Source: Nitrososphaera sp. (GTDB taxonomy: Archaea > Thermoproteota > Nitrososphaeria > Nitrososphaerales > Nitrososphaeraceae). From it: a stretch of 64,000 bases of DNA. The stretch covers positions 1-64,000 of the forward strand of contig JBDUUL010000010.1 of assembly GCA_039938515.1 (NCBI GenBank), written 5' to 3'. Shown here piece after piece: positions 31,431 to 40,226 of this stretch (position 1 is the stretch's first letter; each line of letters starts with the position of its first letter). A program made the translations under genes and the position numbers. The notes below the pieces were generated by a model. That model did not search any database. It saw only the letters and a list, made by a program, of their open reading frames with translations, and was not told the origin of the DNA.

Positions 31431-32632
31431 GTGCCGAAGACCAGTACCTTGCAAACCTCTACCAGCGCTTCCCGGTAAATCTTGCGCGCGGAAAGGGCGC
31501 GCGGGTGTGGGACACGTCCGGCAAGGAGTACATCGACTGCATGGGAGGCTACGGCGTCGCGCTTGTGGGCCACTGCAACGACAGGGTCGTCTCTGCAATC
31601 AAGAGTCAGGCAGACACGCTGATTACGGCCCACATGTCAGTCTACAACGAAACCCGTCTGGCGTTCATGAAAAAATTTGCCGAGATTTCGCCGCCCGGGC
31701 TGTCCAAGATTTTCTTTACAAACAGCGGCGCGGAGTCGATAGAAGGCGCGCTGAAATTTGCCCGCAAGTACACGGGAAAGCCCGGAATCATTGCCATGAA
31801 CGGCGCCTACCATGGCAAGACGTTCGGTGCGCTCTCGGTCACCTACAATGAAAAATATCGCAAGTCGTTCATGCCCCTGCTTGAAGGAGTCAAGTTCGTC
31901 CCGTACAGCGACCCGGCAAAGCTTGAAGAGTCAATCGACGAGAACACCGGAACCGTCATCCTGGAGCCGATACAGGGCGAGACCGGAATCATAGTGCCTC
32001 CGGACGACCTTCTTCCGAAAATACGCGAAATCTGCGACAGGCGCAAGCTCGTGCTGATATTTGACGAAATACAGGCGGGCCTTGGAAGGACCGGCAAGAT
32101 GTGGGCAGGCCAGCACTGGAACACCACGCCGGACATCATGTGCCTTGCAAAGGGCATCGCAGGCGGCATCCCCATGGGCCTTATTGCATCCCGGCCGGAG
32201 ATAATGGAGGCGACCAAACTAGGCGAACACTCGTCTACCTTTGGCGGAAGCCCCATTGCCTGCGCTGCAGGGCACGCCACGCTCCAAGCGCTGACCGAGG
32301 ACGGCCTTGTCGACAACGCCGCCAGGATGGGCGTACTGTTCAGGGAAGGGCTGGAGCGACTCAAGGAAAAGCACAGGATAATCCGCGAGGTTCGCGGCAA
32401 AGGCATGATGATTGGCGTCGAGCTGCGCTTTGAGGTCAAAGACGTGCTCTTTGACGGAATCCGTCAGGGACTGCTCATGCTGTACTCGGGAAGGAACATA
32501 ATCAGACTCCTTCCGCCTCTTGTGATGGATGAAGCGTTGGTTTCTCGCGCAGTCGACATAATCGACTCGATCTTGAGAAAAATGTCAATACAGAAGGGAC
32601 TGGAACCGTCAAGCAGGATGGACAAGGAGTAA
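31427..32632 (+). CDS. argD: LysW-gamma-L-ornithine/lysine aminotransferase (ArgD/LysJ)
   Basis: A class III PLP aminotransferase of 401 residues that aminates the LysW-bound semialdehyde. Phe-Asp-Glu-Ile-Gln-Ala-Gly-Leu-Gly-Arg-Thr-Gly holds the PLP-contacting Asp, and the Schiff-base lysine is Lys242 in Leu-Ala-Lys-Gly-Ile-Ala-Gly-Gly. Asn-Ser-Gly-Ala-Glu-Ser supplies the phosphate-binding region. It is the last gene of the operon. No LysK/ArgE-type hydrolase for release from LysW is in the window; that gene must lie elsewhere. Confidence 0.95.
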   Translation: MSAEDQYLANLYQRFPVNLARGKGARVWDTSGKEYIDCMGGYGVALVGHCNDRVVSAIKSQADTLITAHMSVYNETRLAFMKKFAEISPPGLSKIFFTNSGAESIEGALKFARKYTGKPGIIAMNGAYHGKTFGALSVTYNEKYRKSFMPLLEGVKFVPYSDPAKLEESIDENTGTVILEPIQGETGIIVPPDDLLPKIREICDRRKLVLIFDEIQAGLGRTGKMWAGQHWNTTPDIMCLAKGIAGGIPMGLIASRPEIMEATKLGEHSSTFGGSPIACAAGHATLQALTEDGLVDNAARMGVLFREGLERLKEKHRIIREVRGKGMMIGVELRFEVKDVLFDGIRQGLLMLYSGRNIIRLLPPLVMDEALVSRAVDIIDSILRKMSIQKGLEPSSRMDKE

Positions 32633-32817
32633 GTCATCATGTGCTCTATTCTTCATTGACATTTATGCCCATGTTCTAAACGCGGTCCCAATTGGTCACA
32701 AGAATAACAGTAAAGGCAAGCCAACCAATTACACCTGCCCAATAAACTCGATTGGATAGCGATCAGACAGTACAGCTACAGGCGGTTGAACTGACCTACA
32801 GACATGTAATCTACAGT

Positions 32818-33117
32818 TCAACTGGCGAAAGACGGGAGTTGGCAGGCGAATAATTCAAAAGACGCCAAAGCTTCATCGAGCTCTGGAATCATTGCTCAGT
32901 TTTCCTTCAATCCATCGCGTATGGCATCGAACTAAGCCAACTTTCTCTCTACCTTTCTCTTGCTTTCTTCAGGACTCTCCTAAGCTGTAGGGATATCCTC
33001 AATATTTGCAAGAATCTCGCATAGCTTGGCTGCCCGTGCCTTCCAACACTGATGCCTATCCATTTTGCCAAGCGGAATAACTAACAGGGATGTTCTGAAG
33101 GTGTTGAAGTAAACTGC
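32818..33117 (-). pseudogene. Decayed gene with three in-frame stops
   Basis: One minus-strand frame reads as 100 codons of protein-like sequence interrupted by TAG, TAG and TGA. It begins with a hydrophobic/aromatic stretch (Tyr-Phe-Asn-Thr-Phe-Arg-Thr-Ser-Leu-Leu-Val-Ile-Pro-Leu-Gly), then Met-Asp-Arg-His-Gln-Cys-Trp-Lys and a helical part, and ends with Ile-Pro-Glu-Leu-Asp-Glu-Ala-Leu-Ala. The fragments together resemble a soluble helical protein I cannot name. It lies in the 840-bp gap after argD; the remainder of that gap shows no gene. Confidence 0.45.
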
Positions 33118-33472
33118 TCACAAAACATGACAGGTTGCCCAAATTGGAATACAACTACATCAAGAACGCGCATGGAGAATTATTGGGATGCAATTACTGA
33201 GAAGCTAAATAGGATATTTTTCATGGCTATTTTATGCCGCCAAAACGGCAGAAACTCCGCACCTCGGACCAAAAAAGGCAAGTGAGCTGTTGGCCGCATA
33301 TTGATTGCTATCGGAGAACTAGATGCGAATGTGGTCGAACGGAATTGTATCCTTAAAATTGCTAAAGAATGGAACCATAACTCAAAGTTCACTAATTAAT
33401 TGTTAATCGACCTAGCTTCGGAATCAACTTCGAAATAAAAATTTAATAACTGCCCATCTGACACCATGGAAA
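33118..33472. other. Intergenic, AT-rich, no gene seen
   Basis: No credible coding sequence was found. A minus-strand frame at 33180-33392 has no protein-like pattern. A TATA-like AAAATTTAATAAC at about 33437-33449 probably serves the gene at 33473. Confidence 0.4.
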
Positions 33473-34894
33473 GTGCGCCCTACAATAGTTACTTCTGCTT
33501 TTCTCGCAGCATTGGCTTTTTCGATCTGCATCATGTCGACAAGCAGTTTCTTGCAAAAAGTCTCAGCTGCTTCAATCCCGGATGCTCCAACCAATCTTAC
33601 GCTCAGCGCAAATGCTACCAGCATTACTCTCCATTGGAATACTCCCGCATCAGATGGAGGGTCTCCAATCACAGGATACAAAATAGACACTCTAGCAACA
33701 GCAGTTTTGCCAACTAAAGACGCAAACACGAGCTCATTTCAATGGGGTCCTGTCCTGATATCAAATACGCAATCCCCTGATACTTTCTTTGTTGACAAAC
33801 GGGTTGTCCCGACCTGCTACGAGTACTATAGAGTATCGGCAATAAATTCTGCAGGAACTGGCATGCCATCAAATGTAGCAATGGCGCATTTTGTATCGCT
33901 GTATGGCACAATTACAGATGCCACAGCCAGCTGTGGCATTAACGCTTTCGATCTTGCAATAGATAGCTCTGGCAACTTTGCACTTGCCTCAAACGCTAAA
34001 GTTCTTGTGTTTGACAAGAACGGTCTATTAAAAAACACAGTTCAGCCACTCTCTAATGGCAAGGGCAACTTTGCCCGTGCAACCGGTGTTGCGTTTGACA
34101 AGTCAGGGAACTTGTATGTTGCCGACGCGTTCAATGCAAAAATCTACAAGTTTGATCCCAGTGGAAAACTATTGAATTCATTTGGTTCGAGGGGCACGGG
34201 CGACGGTCAATTCGGCTCCCCATTTCAGGTAATTTTAGATAATGCTAGCAACTTTTACGTCCTTGAGGGTTCTCCAAATGCGATAGGTCCAAATTCAAAT
34301 AACCGAGTCCAAGAGTTCGATTCGAATGGAAACTACCTGAGGACTCTTGCATCCCGCAACCAGATTGCAAATCCAGTTGGGGTTGCCGTTGACAAATCCA
34401 ATAACCTGTATATTACTGAAAATATCCCGAGCAATTCTTCAGTAGTGAAGCTTGATTCTAATGGAAACTTTGTTTCACGGGTTATAGCATCAAACGGTCG
34501 TGGTCTGGACAATGGAACTTCTCTGATTAGCCCTGCAAAGTTGGTGGTTGACAGCGGTGGAAACATTTACGTTCTTGACAAGGGCTACATCAAAGAATAC
34601 AAGTCAGACGGAACTTTTGTTTCATCGTCGCCCACGCGTACCAATTATGGCGCATTCATCGCAATTGACAGTTCCGACAACGTGTATTCCTTGAAGGGAG
34701 TACCAGCTATTGGTCCAGTTATTGGCTCAACAATGGGCTCGTACGAAGACACCCGCGTCGCGCAGGTCAATTCTGGTGAATCCGTCGTTCCGGAATTTGG
34801 CATGGTCGCAGCAAGCGTACTCGCATCGTCAGTCATTGCTGTGGTGCTGATAATGCGTTTTTCCGGGCGCCTACAGGGCTTGCCTCAAAAGTAG
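33473..34894 (+). CDS. Secreted FN3-NHL repeat protein with PEFG-CTERM anchor
   Basis: A 473-residue exported protein. A signal peptide (hydrophobic 6-30) leads to a fibronectin type III domain at about 35-130 (Pro-Asp-Ala-Pro-Thr-Asn-Leu-Thr-Leu-Ser-Ala; Trp-Asn-Thr-Pro). About six NHL-type propeller repeats follow, each with Asp-x-Ser/Lys-Gly/Asn-Asn-x-Tyr-Val/Ile and then x-Asp-Ser/Pro-x-Gly. The end is Val-Val-Pro-Glu-Phe-Gly (PEFG at about 440-443), a hydrophobic helix and a basic tail, the thaumarchaeal PEFG-CTERM sorting signal. It probably sits on the cell surface and binds protein or glycan. GTG 33473 is the start. The gene is AT-richer than the arg operon. Confidence 0.87.
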   Translation: MRPTIVTSAFLAALAFSICIMSTSSFLQKVSAASIPDAPTNLTLSANATSITLHWNTPASDGGSPITGYKIDTLATAVLPTKDANTSSFQWGPVLISNTQSPDTFFVDKRVVPTCYEYYRVSAINSAGTGMPSNVAMAHFVSLYGTITDATASCGINAFDLAIDSSGNFALASNAKVLVFDKNGLLKNTVQPLSNGKGNFARATGVAFDKSGNLYVADAFNAKIYKFDPSGKLLNSFGSRGTGDGQFGSPFQVILDNASNFYVLEGSPNAIGPNSNNRVQEFDSNGNYLRTLASRNQIANPVGVAVDKSNNLYITENIPSNSSVVKLDSNGNFVSRVIASNGRGLDNGTSLISPAKLVVDSGGNIYVLDKGYIKEYKSDGTFVSSSPTRTNYGAFIAIDSSDNVYSLKGVPAIGPVIGSTMGSYEDTRVAQVNSGESVVPEFGMVAASVLASSVIAVVLIMRFSGRLQGLPQK

Positions 34895-34963
34895 CTTGCA
34901 TTGCAGTTCCGAATAGTCGACAGTCAAGATGATATAGTAGCGAGTACCTAGTGATTCTTACTC

Positions 34964-35170
34964 ATGGGATTTCTAAAGAAACTTCGTGAAACCACAGAGA
35001 AGGCGGTAGACAAGGGAGCCGAGCTTGGCAAAAAAGGCATAGAGAAGGGCGCGGAGGTAAGCGTAAGGGCCTATGATGGTACGAAGGAAGCAGTGGAGAA
35101 GGGGCGTGAAAGGGCCAGAGAAGATAAACAGAAACCCCCTGATGCAAGAGACCAGGGGATAGAGTCTTAA
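34964..35170 (+). CDS. LEA-like amphipathic small protein, 68 aa
   Basis: A 68-residue, highly charged protein without cysteine or aromatic core. It is built of Lys/Glu/Ala repeats (Glu-Lys-Ala-Val-Asp-Lys-Gly-Ala-Glu-Leu-Gly-Lys-Lys-Gly-Ile-Glu-Lys-Gly-Ala-Glu) spaced at roughly 11 residues, as in group 3 LEA and related stress proteins. The tail is Lys/Asp/Gln-rich and probably disordered. A role in desiccation or osmotic protection is an inference from composition. It is monocistronic. Confidence 0.72.
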   Translation: MGFLKKLRETTEKAVDKGAELGKKGIEKGAEVSVRAYDGTKEAVEKGRERAREDKQKPPDARDQGIES

Positions 35171-35625
35171 AAGCAAGACTGCTCTCCTTCGGTAGGTCAG
35201 AATTAGCATTTAAGCTATGTCTGCTATGTCATGATTGTAAAGTTGATTGGTTTGGTAAGTTCAGCCGCGGTTACTATGGACGACAACATCCAACGTTGGC
35301 CGTCAGTTAAGTGATGTCCTTCAAAGATTATCCAAGGACTTTTCACACGTGAATATCCAATCCGCATCGAGCAAAATTCAATCTTTGTTCAGTTAGGCTA
35401 GTTAGTTGTTATGCTCTAGCATGACTTGTGCGGTCATTAAACGAAATGGGCAAAATCACGCTTGGACAGCTGGCAGATGCTGACCTCCAATTAGGGAAAA
35501 ATTATGTTCTGCCGTCGAAACTATTGATGAACCTGAGTAACGAACGCTCATGTCCTCCTATTTCATTCTTCAATTGGTAACTATGTAAAGCAAAAGTTAT
35601 AATCGCTGAGTATATCGTTGGTGCA
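35171..35625. other. Intergenic 455 bp, no gene seen
   Basis: No open frame has protein-like content on either strand, and no RNA gene is recognised. A GAGTATATCG box near 35604-35613 may be the promoter of the gene at 35626. Confidence 0.4.
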
Positions 35626-36933
35626 TTGTCAATTCCGTTACGGTTCCAATTTCTGATTTTGGTTGCATTTTCTTTCATTCCTATCCCCGCACTGGCTTCT
35701 GCACCCGAAGACCCGGTGATTGAGGACAAGGATTTTGTGGTCCAAAAATACATGACCGGGATTTGTTGCAGCCCAGTCACGATTGGATGGGTAAATAATG
35801 GCACTGACATGATAATCTTGCAACGGGATACCGGCGACGTGCACTATGCTCGAAATGGCGTATTCCGGCCGGAGCCTGTAACAAGTGAGACCATAACAAA
35901 TGTTGGAGAGCAAGGGATGCTTACAATTGCTACAAAGCAAAACAAGGTCTACCTCTACTTTACCGAAGCCGACGCATATCGGGGTCATGCACTCGGAAAA
36001 CGTGTATACAGTTACGACTGGGACGAAGCTGAAGGCAAGCTTGTAAACAAGACTCTGATAAAGGACATGCCTCAAACCCAGACGTATCACAACGGGGGAG
36101 AAATGACATTTGATAAGAACGGCACTCTATACATAATAGTGGGAGATGCAGGGCGCGCCGATAAGCTCGAAAACTTTGCAAATGGAGAGCCCGATGACAC
36201 CGCTGTCGTTCAGCAGCTGGTGCCTCCCGGACCTTACTATGCCATGGGGATCAGGAACAGTTTTGGTTTAACCACCGACCCTGTAACTGGCAGTCTCTGG
36301 GATACTGAGAACGGTGAAACGTGCTGCGACGAGGTCAATATTGTTACTCCCAAGTTCAATAGCGGGTGGGAAACTATAATGGGGCCGGCAAACAGCACGC
36401 ACAACAGAAACCATCAACCGTTGACGCAGCTGCCTACCTACCTGGACTACAAGTACCATGATCCGCAGTTTACCTGGGAAACATGCGTTGCCCCGACAGG
36501 ACTGGCGTTTCCAGTCTCAGCTCCCTTTGCAAAATACAATAACAGTTTGTTTGTTGGAGACTTTAACAACGGCAATCTGTACAGATTTGAGCTAAATTCA
36601 CGGCGCGACGGCTTTGACTTCCATTCTCCTCAGCTCAACGACTCTATCGCCAATACCGGAGAATCAATGGATGAGATAATATTCGGCAAAGGATTTGGCA
36701 ATATTAGCGATGTCAAAATGGGACCTGATGGCTATTTGTACCTCGTCTCGTTTAATGAAGGCAACATTTACAGAATAGTACCTGCGGGTATAGCACTGCA
36801 GAATACGATACATGCTGACCCGCCCTTAGATCCGATTTACATTATCGTTGCCTTATTGGGGGCAGGAGGAGCTCTGGCTGCCACTGGAGTTTTGAGAACC
36901 AGATTAAACACAGGACGCAAAAGAATTGGCTAG
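35626..36933 (+). CDS. Membrane-anchored glucose/sorbosone dehydrogenase-like beta-propeller
   Basis: A 435-residue exported protein: an N-terminal signal peptide (about 1-26, ending Ala-Leu-Ala-Ser-Ala), a six-bladed propeller of the GSDH/soluble aldose dehydrogenase type, and one C-terminal transmembrane helix (about 398-420) with a basic tail. Family elements include Glu-Gln-Gly-Met-Leu-Thr-Ile, Asn-Gly-Gly-Glu-Met-Thr-Phe-Asp-Lys-Asn-Gly, Gly-Ile-Arg-Asn-Ser-Phe-Gly-Leu-Thr, Trp-Asp-Thr-Glu-Asn-Gly and Gly-Pro-Asp-Gly-Tyr-Leu-Tyr. Relatives oxidise sugars with PQQ, but many archaeal members are uncharacterised. Paired Cys-Cys residues occur twice and could form disulfides. TTG 35626 is the start. 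Confidence 0.85.
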   Translation: MSIPLRFQFLILVAFSFIPIPALASAPEDPVIEDKDFVVQKYMTGICCSPVTIGWVNNGTDMIILQRDTGDVHYARNGVFRPEPVTSETITNVGEQGMLTIATKQNKVYLYFTEADAYRGHALGKRVYSYDWDEAEGKLVNKTLIKDMPQTQTYHNGGEMTFDKNGTLYIIVGDAGRADKLENFANGEPDDTAVVQQLVPPGPYYAMGIRNSFGLTTDPVTGSLWDTENGETCCDEVNIVTPKFNSGWETIMGPANSTHNRNHQPLTQLPTYLDYKYHDPQFTWETCVAPTGLAFPVSAPFAKYNNSLFVGDFNNGNLYRFELNSRRDGFDFHSPQLNDSIANTGESMDEIIFGKGFGNISDVKMGPDGYLYLVSFNEGNIYRIVPAGIALQNTIHADPPLDPIYIIVALLGAGGALAATGVLRTRLNTGRKRIG

Positions 36934-37413
36934 AGTAGATGTAGAATAGAATGCATTACTGAAATCAGTAAAGACATTCTTGTTTGACCTGAGTATCTTG
37001 TTCTACTGCTGTGGATAGCCTGATAGGAGTCCTAAGTAAGCAACTAAAAAAGGACGGCAAATGACCTTGGTAATACTGAACGAATCCAGATATCGTAGCC
37101 AATAAAATCACGAGACTGCTTTGGAGTTTTTCCTTTTGCTCTTTTAAGATTTCCGACTAGTGGCAGAGGACTCTATAGACGGAATTGCCTGTCCAGGCCA
37201 ACTAAATCACAGAACAATGCCAAAGATGAGTCTAACCAAATGGCATGTTCCTGCAATCATGACTGGAACTTGCCTCATAGAGGCCTGCCAGAGCAAGGCA
37301 GTTTCAAACCGTCATTTGGTTTTCTGATCTAACTATTTTGCAACCAGCTGCAAATCTAATTCTAGCTTGTATTGATATAGTAGAACAAGATATGAAGAGA
37401 GAACCTAATTCGA
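36934..37413. other. Intergenic 480 bp, no gene seen
   Basis: Neither strand has a credible coding region or RNA gene. The right end holds an AT box (TGATATAGTAG, about 37373-37383) that could serve the small zinc-finger gene at 37414. Confidence 0.4.
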
Positions 37414-37584
37414 TTGACAGAACGTAAACCCTGCGCTCAAAAAGCGCCTTTTCCGTGTATGACCTGCGACCGCGTCTTTGCAAGTTACGAGGAATATGCA
37501 GGACATACGCCTTGCAAAGTCACGGTGCCTGATCATTCCGGCAGATCGCAGGGGACGTTCAGGCCAAAGGAACACCGGTATTGA
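37414..37584 (+). CDS. Zinc-finger microprotein (C2HC type), 56 aa
   Basis: A TTG-initiated frame of 56 codons with a Cys-x2-Cys-x12-His-x3-Cys finger (CMTC ... HTPC) containing Asp-Arg-Val-Phe-Ala-Ser-Tyr-Glu-Glu-Tyr. The last ~25 residues are basic and His/Arg-rich. The spacing matches one classical finger with Cys as the fourth ligand. An AT box lies about 35 nt upstream. No partner or target can be inferred. Confidence 0.55.
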   Translation: MTERKPCAQKAPFPCMTCDRVFASYEEYAGHTPCKVTVPDHSGRSQGTFRPKEHRY

Positions 37585-37638
37585 TCGGTTGGACCTTTGG
37601 ATAAGCGCGCCCGAAGTGCAGGCGATTCCCCAAGCCAA

Positions 37639-37649
37639 CTTTATAAATT
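37639..37649 (+). promoter_or_regulatory. TATA box fixing the start at 37669
   Basis: CTTTATAAATT is centred 25 nt before ATG 37669. It lies after the first possible ATG-like start of the frame (37597), which rules that start out and predicts a leaderless mRNA. Confidence 0.6.
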
Positions 37650-37668
37650 GCGTCGAAAGCCTAAGATC

Positions 37669-38073
37669 ATGCTAGGGGAAAAAATTTACGAAGCTCAGGG
37701 CAAAGTTACTGGGACGAGGGTGCTCGATGCGGCCACATACAAGATCGAAAGCTCGTACACTGTTCAGGGCAAGTTCAAGGGCATTGAAGTAACAGAGATG
37801 GGAACTTTCTGGTCTGTCATGCGTCCTGGTGGCTTTCTTTCCGGAGAAGACCAAGCAGTGGTGATGACGGCAGAAGGTGACGTTGCTCAGGCGAGGCCTG
37901 TCGGAGTAGGCAGGTACACTGGCGGGGGGAAAATCAGGTACATAGGAACCGCTATCTATGGCGACAATTGCACGGGAAAACTCGCCTTTGCAAATAACAT
38001 GGTGGTCAACTTTGACGTCGAAGTCGATTACATGAACGGCACGATGTCGGTACAGGGGTGGGAGTGGAAGTAA
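37669..38073 (+). CDS. Conserved hypothetical beta-rich protein, 134 aa
   Basis: A 134-residue soluble protein dominated by short beta strands: Tyr-Lys-Ile-Glu-Ser-Ser-Tyr-Thr-Val-Gln-Gly-Lys-Phe-Lys-Gly, then Gly-Thr-Phe-Trp-Ser-Val-Met-Arg-Pro-Gly-Gly-Phe-Leu and Gly-Val-Gly-Arg-Tyr-Thr-Gly-Gly-Gly-Lys-Ile-Arg-Tyr. The pattern resembles a lipocalin or allene-oxide-cyclase-like barrel, but I cannot name the family. It has no signal peptide, and its own leaderless promoter. Confidence 0.72.
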   Translation: MLGEKIYEAQGKVTGTRVLDAATYKIESSYTVQGKFKGIEVTEMGTFWSVMRPGGFLSGEDQAVVMTAEGDVAQARPVGVGRYTGGGKIRYIGTAIYGDNCTGKLAFANNMVVNFDVEVDYMNGTMSVQGWEWK

Positions 38074-38093
38074 ATTCTCCCTCGCCTGGCCGT

Positions 38094-38396
38094 CTAATCA
38101 ATCTGGCGGCCAGATAAACCTCGTAGGAATGTTTCGCTGCGCTCCTGGGTGTAACCCTTGTCCCGCACGCGGCCCTGGTTCTGTGGAATCCTGGACTTGA
38201 GCCACTTCCAGTTCAGCATGCTTTCCGCCCTGTTTTCGGTGTAAAACTTTCGTATTGCAGACAGTGTCATGTCTATGGTCTTTGTCGCCAGGCCCTTCTT
38301 TCCCATCATTTTGAAGTAGGATACAGTGTGCTCCTCTTTGGCTCGAACATCAACGGTAAGCAGGTCATTACAGATGTCGGTCTCCTTGGGAGCTCC
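38094..38396 (-). pseudogene. Truncated tyrosine-recombinase (integrase) relic
   Basis: About 100 codons match the SAM-like core-binding domain of archaeal XerC/D-type integrases: Thr-Ile-Asp-Met-Thr-Leu-Ser-Ala-Ile-Arg-Lys-Phe-Tyr, then Leu-Asn-Trp-Lys-Trp-Leu-Lys-Ser-Arg-Ile-Pro and Arg-Val-Arg-Asp-Lys-Gly-Tyr-Thr-Gln-Glu. The sequence stops where the catalytic domain should begin, and a stop precedes the N-terminal side (38397-38399). No catalytic Arg/His/Tyr part is present, so this cannot recombine DNA. It marks an old integrated element. Confidence 0.72.
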
Positions 38397-38592
38397 TTAC
38401 GAATACCGCCAATTTTTAAAGTTAATAAAGTGGGATTCATAATTCGGTCTTGTGAATTCGTTATTGATACCCTCAAGCATAGTGCGAAATGCGTCTGAAC
38501 TGGCCATTCAGAATAGTATAGCAGGCGTTGATACATTGACCTTCTACCTAAGACAGTCGACTAGGTGTTAACAGGCAAGGAGCAAGGGAGAA

Positions 38593-39039
38593 ATGTCAAC
38601 CGCGACACCGCCATCTAGAAACACTGACGAGCTGGACGCCAAGATACTTAAAATCCTTCAAAACGACGCTCGCAAGGCGTTTGTGGACATTGCGGCCGAG
38701 GTGGGGCTTTCAGAATCAGCCGTGCGCCGGCGCGTCAAGAACCTGACGGACAATGGAACGATCCGGCGCTTCACTCTCGATCTTGGCGCCAGCGACAGGA
38801 CGAGCGCCATCAGCCTGATTTCCGTAAGCTCTACCGCGGACACTTCGGCAGTGTCTGCAAGGCTCATGAAGCTCGGCAACGTGGAGACCGTCTATGAGAT
38901 CACCGGCCAGTTTGACATTGCGGCAATCATCAGCGCGCCGGCGATATCTGAGATAAACGGCTGCATTGACGAGATACGCAAGATTGAGGGCGTCTCGGAC
39001 ACCAACACCGTGATTATTCTAAAGACCATCCGCCAGTAG
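38593..39039 (+). CDS. Lrp/AsnC family transcriptional regulator
   Basis: A 148-residue feast/famine regulator. The N-terminal HTH (Leu-Asp-Ala-Lys-Ile-Leu-Lys-Ile-Leu-Gln-Asn-Asp-Ala-Arg; Ser-Glu-Ser-Ala-Val-Arg-Arg-Arg-Val-Lys-Asn-Leu) is followed by a RAM/AsnC ligand-binding domain with Val-Tyr-Glu-Ile-Thr-Gly-Gln-Phe-Asp-Ile-Ala-Ala. Such proteins form octamers and respond to amino acids. An A/G-rich stretch (AAGGAGCAAGGGAG) precedes ATG 38593, unlike most leaderless genes here. Its target is not evident, and the arg operators are 10 kb away. Confidence 0.93.
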   Translation: MSTATPPSRNTDELDAKILKILQNDARKAFVDIAAEVGLSESAVRRRVKNLTDNGTIRRFTLDLGASDRTSAISLISVSSTADTSAVSARLMKLGNVETVYEITGQFDIAAIISAPAISEINGCIDEIRKIEGVSDTNTVIILKTIRQ

Positions 39040-39082
39040 TACGTAACTGCCGCTTCATACGCGGCGTTTAAGGGCCGGAGCC

Positions 39083-39757
39083 TTGTCAAAGTCTCGGCAG
39101 TGCGCATGGTTGTCTAGGCGATGGACGCTCAGAATCTCGTTGGCCGTTGCGGCTATGATTGCCTGTTTTGCCGCACTTGCACTCACTCCGCCGGCCCAGC
39201 TGTATGACCCAAATCACAAGCCTGCGCCCGTGCAAAAGCCCATAACAAAACTGAGCGGAGAGAACACCGCGCAACAGGCAGACCAGGCGTTTGAATATAC
39301 CGTGTCGACCGATCACCCTTTTACTGACAAGCTTTCAAGCGGAGCCAGCGAGCTTGCTAGCACCATCAAAAGCCCCGTCGAGTCGCTGTTTGAATATCAA
39401 AAGGTGCTAAACGCAAGCGAGATCTTTCCAAACCCCGCGGTAAAGCAGCGCGTCGTAAACCTGCAGAACGAGACGGAGTACCATCTCCCCAGGCTCACGT
39501 ACAACATCCTTGGCCAGCACATCGAGGCAGCGAACGTGACCGTCGACATCAAGCCGACAAAGCTGGACAGCACAAGCACCAGGCTTGACCTCTACCTGTC
39601 AGCCCCGCACGCGACGGTCAACGGGGGTGCTCAGGGAATGATAAGCAAGTCCTATGACGATCTCGAGCTCAAGTCAGTATACGGAATCTATGACAGCTCG
39701 ACTGACAAGGTCACCGTACATGCGCCTTACAGCGTGATATGGTATCTCGTCAAGTAG
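39083..39757 (+). CDS. Membrane-anchored or secreted hypothetical protein, 224 aa
   Basis: A 224-residue protein with an N-terminal hydrophobic segment (about 16-34, Ile-Ser-Leu-Ala-Val-Ala-Ala-Met-Ile-Ala) that is a signal peptide or anchor. A Pro/Lys-rich linker follows, then a Ser/Thr-rich extracytoplasmic region with several N-x-S/T sequons and predicted beta strands at the end. No known domain is recognised. TTG 39083 is the start. It follows the Lrp regulator by 43 nt. Confidence 0.7.
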   Translation: MSKSRQCAWLSRRWTLRISLAVAAMIACFAALALTPPAQLYDPNHKPAPVQKPITKLSGENTAQQADQAFEYTVSTDHPFTDKLSSGASELASTIKSPVESLFEYQKVLNASEIFPNPAVKQRVVNLQNETEYHLPRLTYNILGQHIEAANVTVDIKPTKLDSTSTRLDLYLSAPHATVNGGAQGMISKSYDDLELKSVYGIYDSSTDKVTVHAPYSVIWYLVK

Positions 39758-39825
39758 CTGCTGCAATCTCCTGTCGACCTGCCGCAAATCTATTAAACCG
39801 AGGGCTAGAACATTAGGATGCTTAC

Positions 39826-40224
39826 ATGTCTTCGCAAAAAAGGCCGCAGGCTGACCCGGAAGTTGCAAAGTACAGGGAAAAGTGCAACAGCATCCTTGCC
39901 GTTTCGCCGAACATCCGCTACGCCGGAATAATGAACAAATTTGGGCGGACCATAGCTGGCGGCCTCCGCAAGGGAGTTACGCCTCTCCTAAAGCCGGACG
40001 AAGCAAGAAACGAGTATTTTATCGAGGCAACACGAAACCAGCTCCGCAAGAACTTTGAGAGGTCAATCGGCAGAACAGAGTACACGTTCACCGAGAACGA
40101 GAAGGTAAAGATCCTCACTCTTTCGACTGACGAGTACTTTTACTACATCACGATAGACAAGGAGGCTCCGCAGACCGAAGTCTTTAGGACAATAGAGTCT
40201 GTAAGAAAACTGGTCGCAAAGTAA
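39826..40224 (+). CDS. Roadblock-like thaumarchaeal protein (DUF6659-like), 132 aa
   Basis: A 132-residue soluble protein. After a charged N-terminus, the sequence Ser-Pro-Asn-Ile-Arg-Tyr-Ala-Gly-Ile-Met-Asn-Lys-Phe-Gly-Arg-Thr-Ile-Ala-Gly-Gly looks like the first strands of a roadblock/LC7 fold. Later strands are Val-Lys-Ile-Leu-Thr-Leu-Ser and Tyr-Phe-Tyr-Tyr-Ile-Thr-Ile-Asp. Thaumarchaea have many such proteins (DUF6659 type) without assigned function. It converges on L15e with 2 nt between stops. The assignment to DUF6659 is by pattern only. Confidence 0.62.
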   Translation: MSSQKRPQADPEVAKYREKCNSILAVSPNIRYAGIMNKFGRTIAGGLRKGVTPLLKPDEARNEYFIEATRNQLRKNFERSIGRTEYTFTENEKVKILTLSTDEYFYYITIDKEAPQTEVFRTIESVRKLVAK

Positions 40225-40226
40225 GG

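Noticed and set aside
32818-33117. Stop-codon read-through (amber recoding) in the interrupted frame
   Set aside because: The interruptions include TGA as well as TAG, and no recoding machinery is seen; decay is simpler.
33180-33392. A 70-codon minus-strand gene in the gap before the NHL protein
   Set aside because: No motif, no promoter at the right distance and no protein-like pattern.
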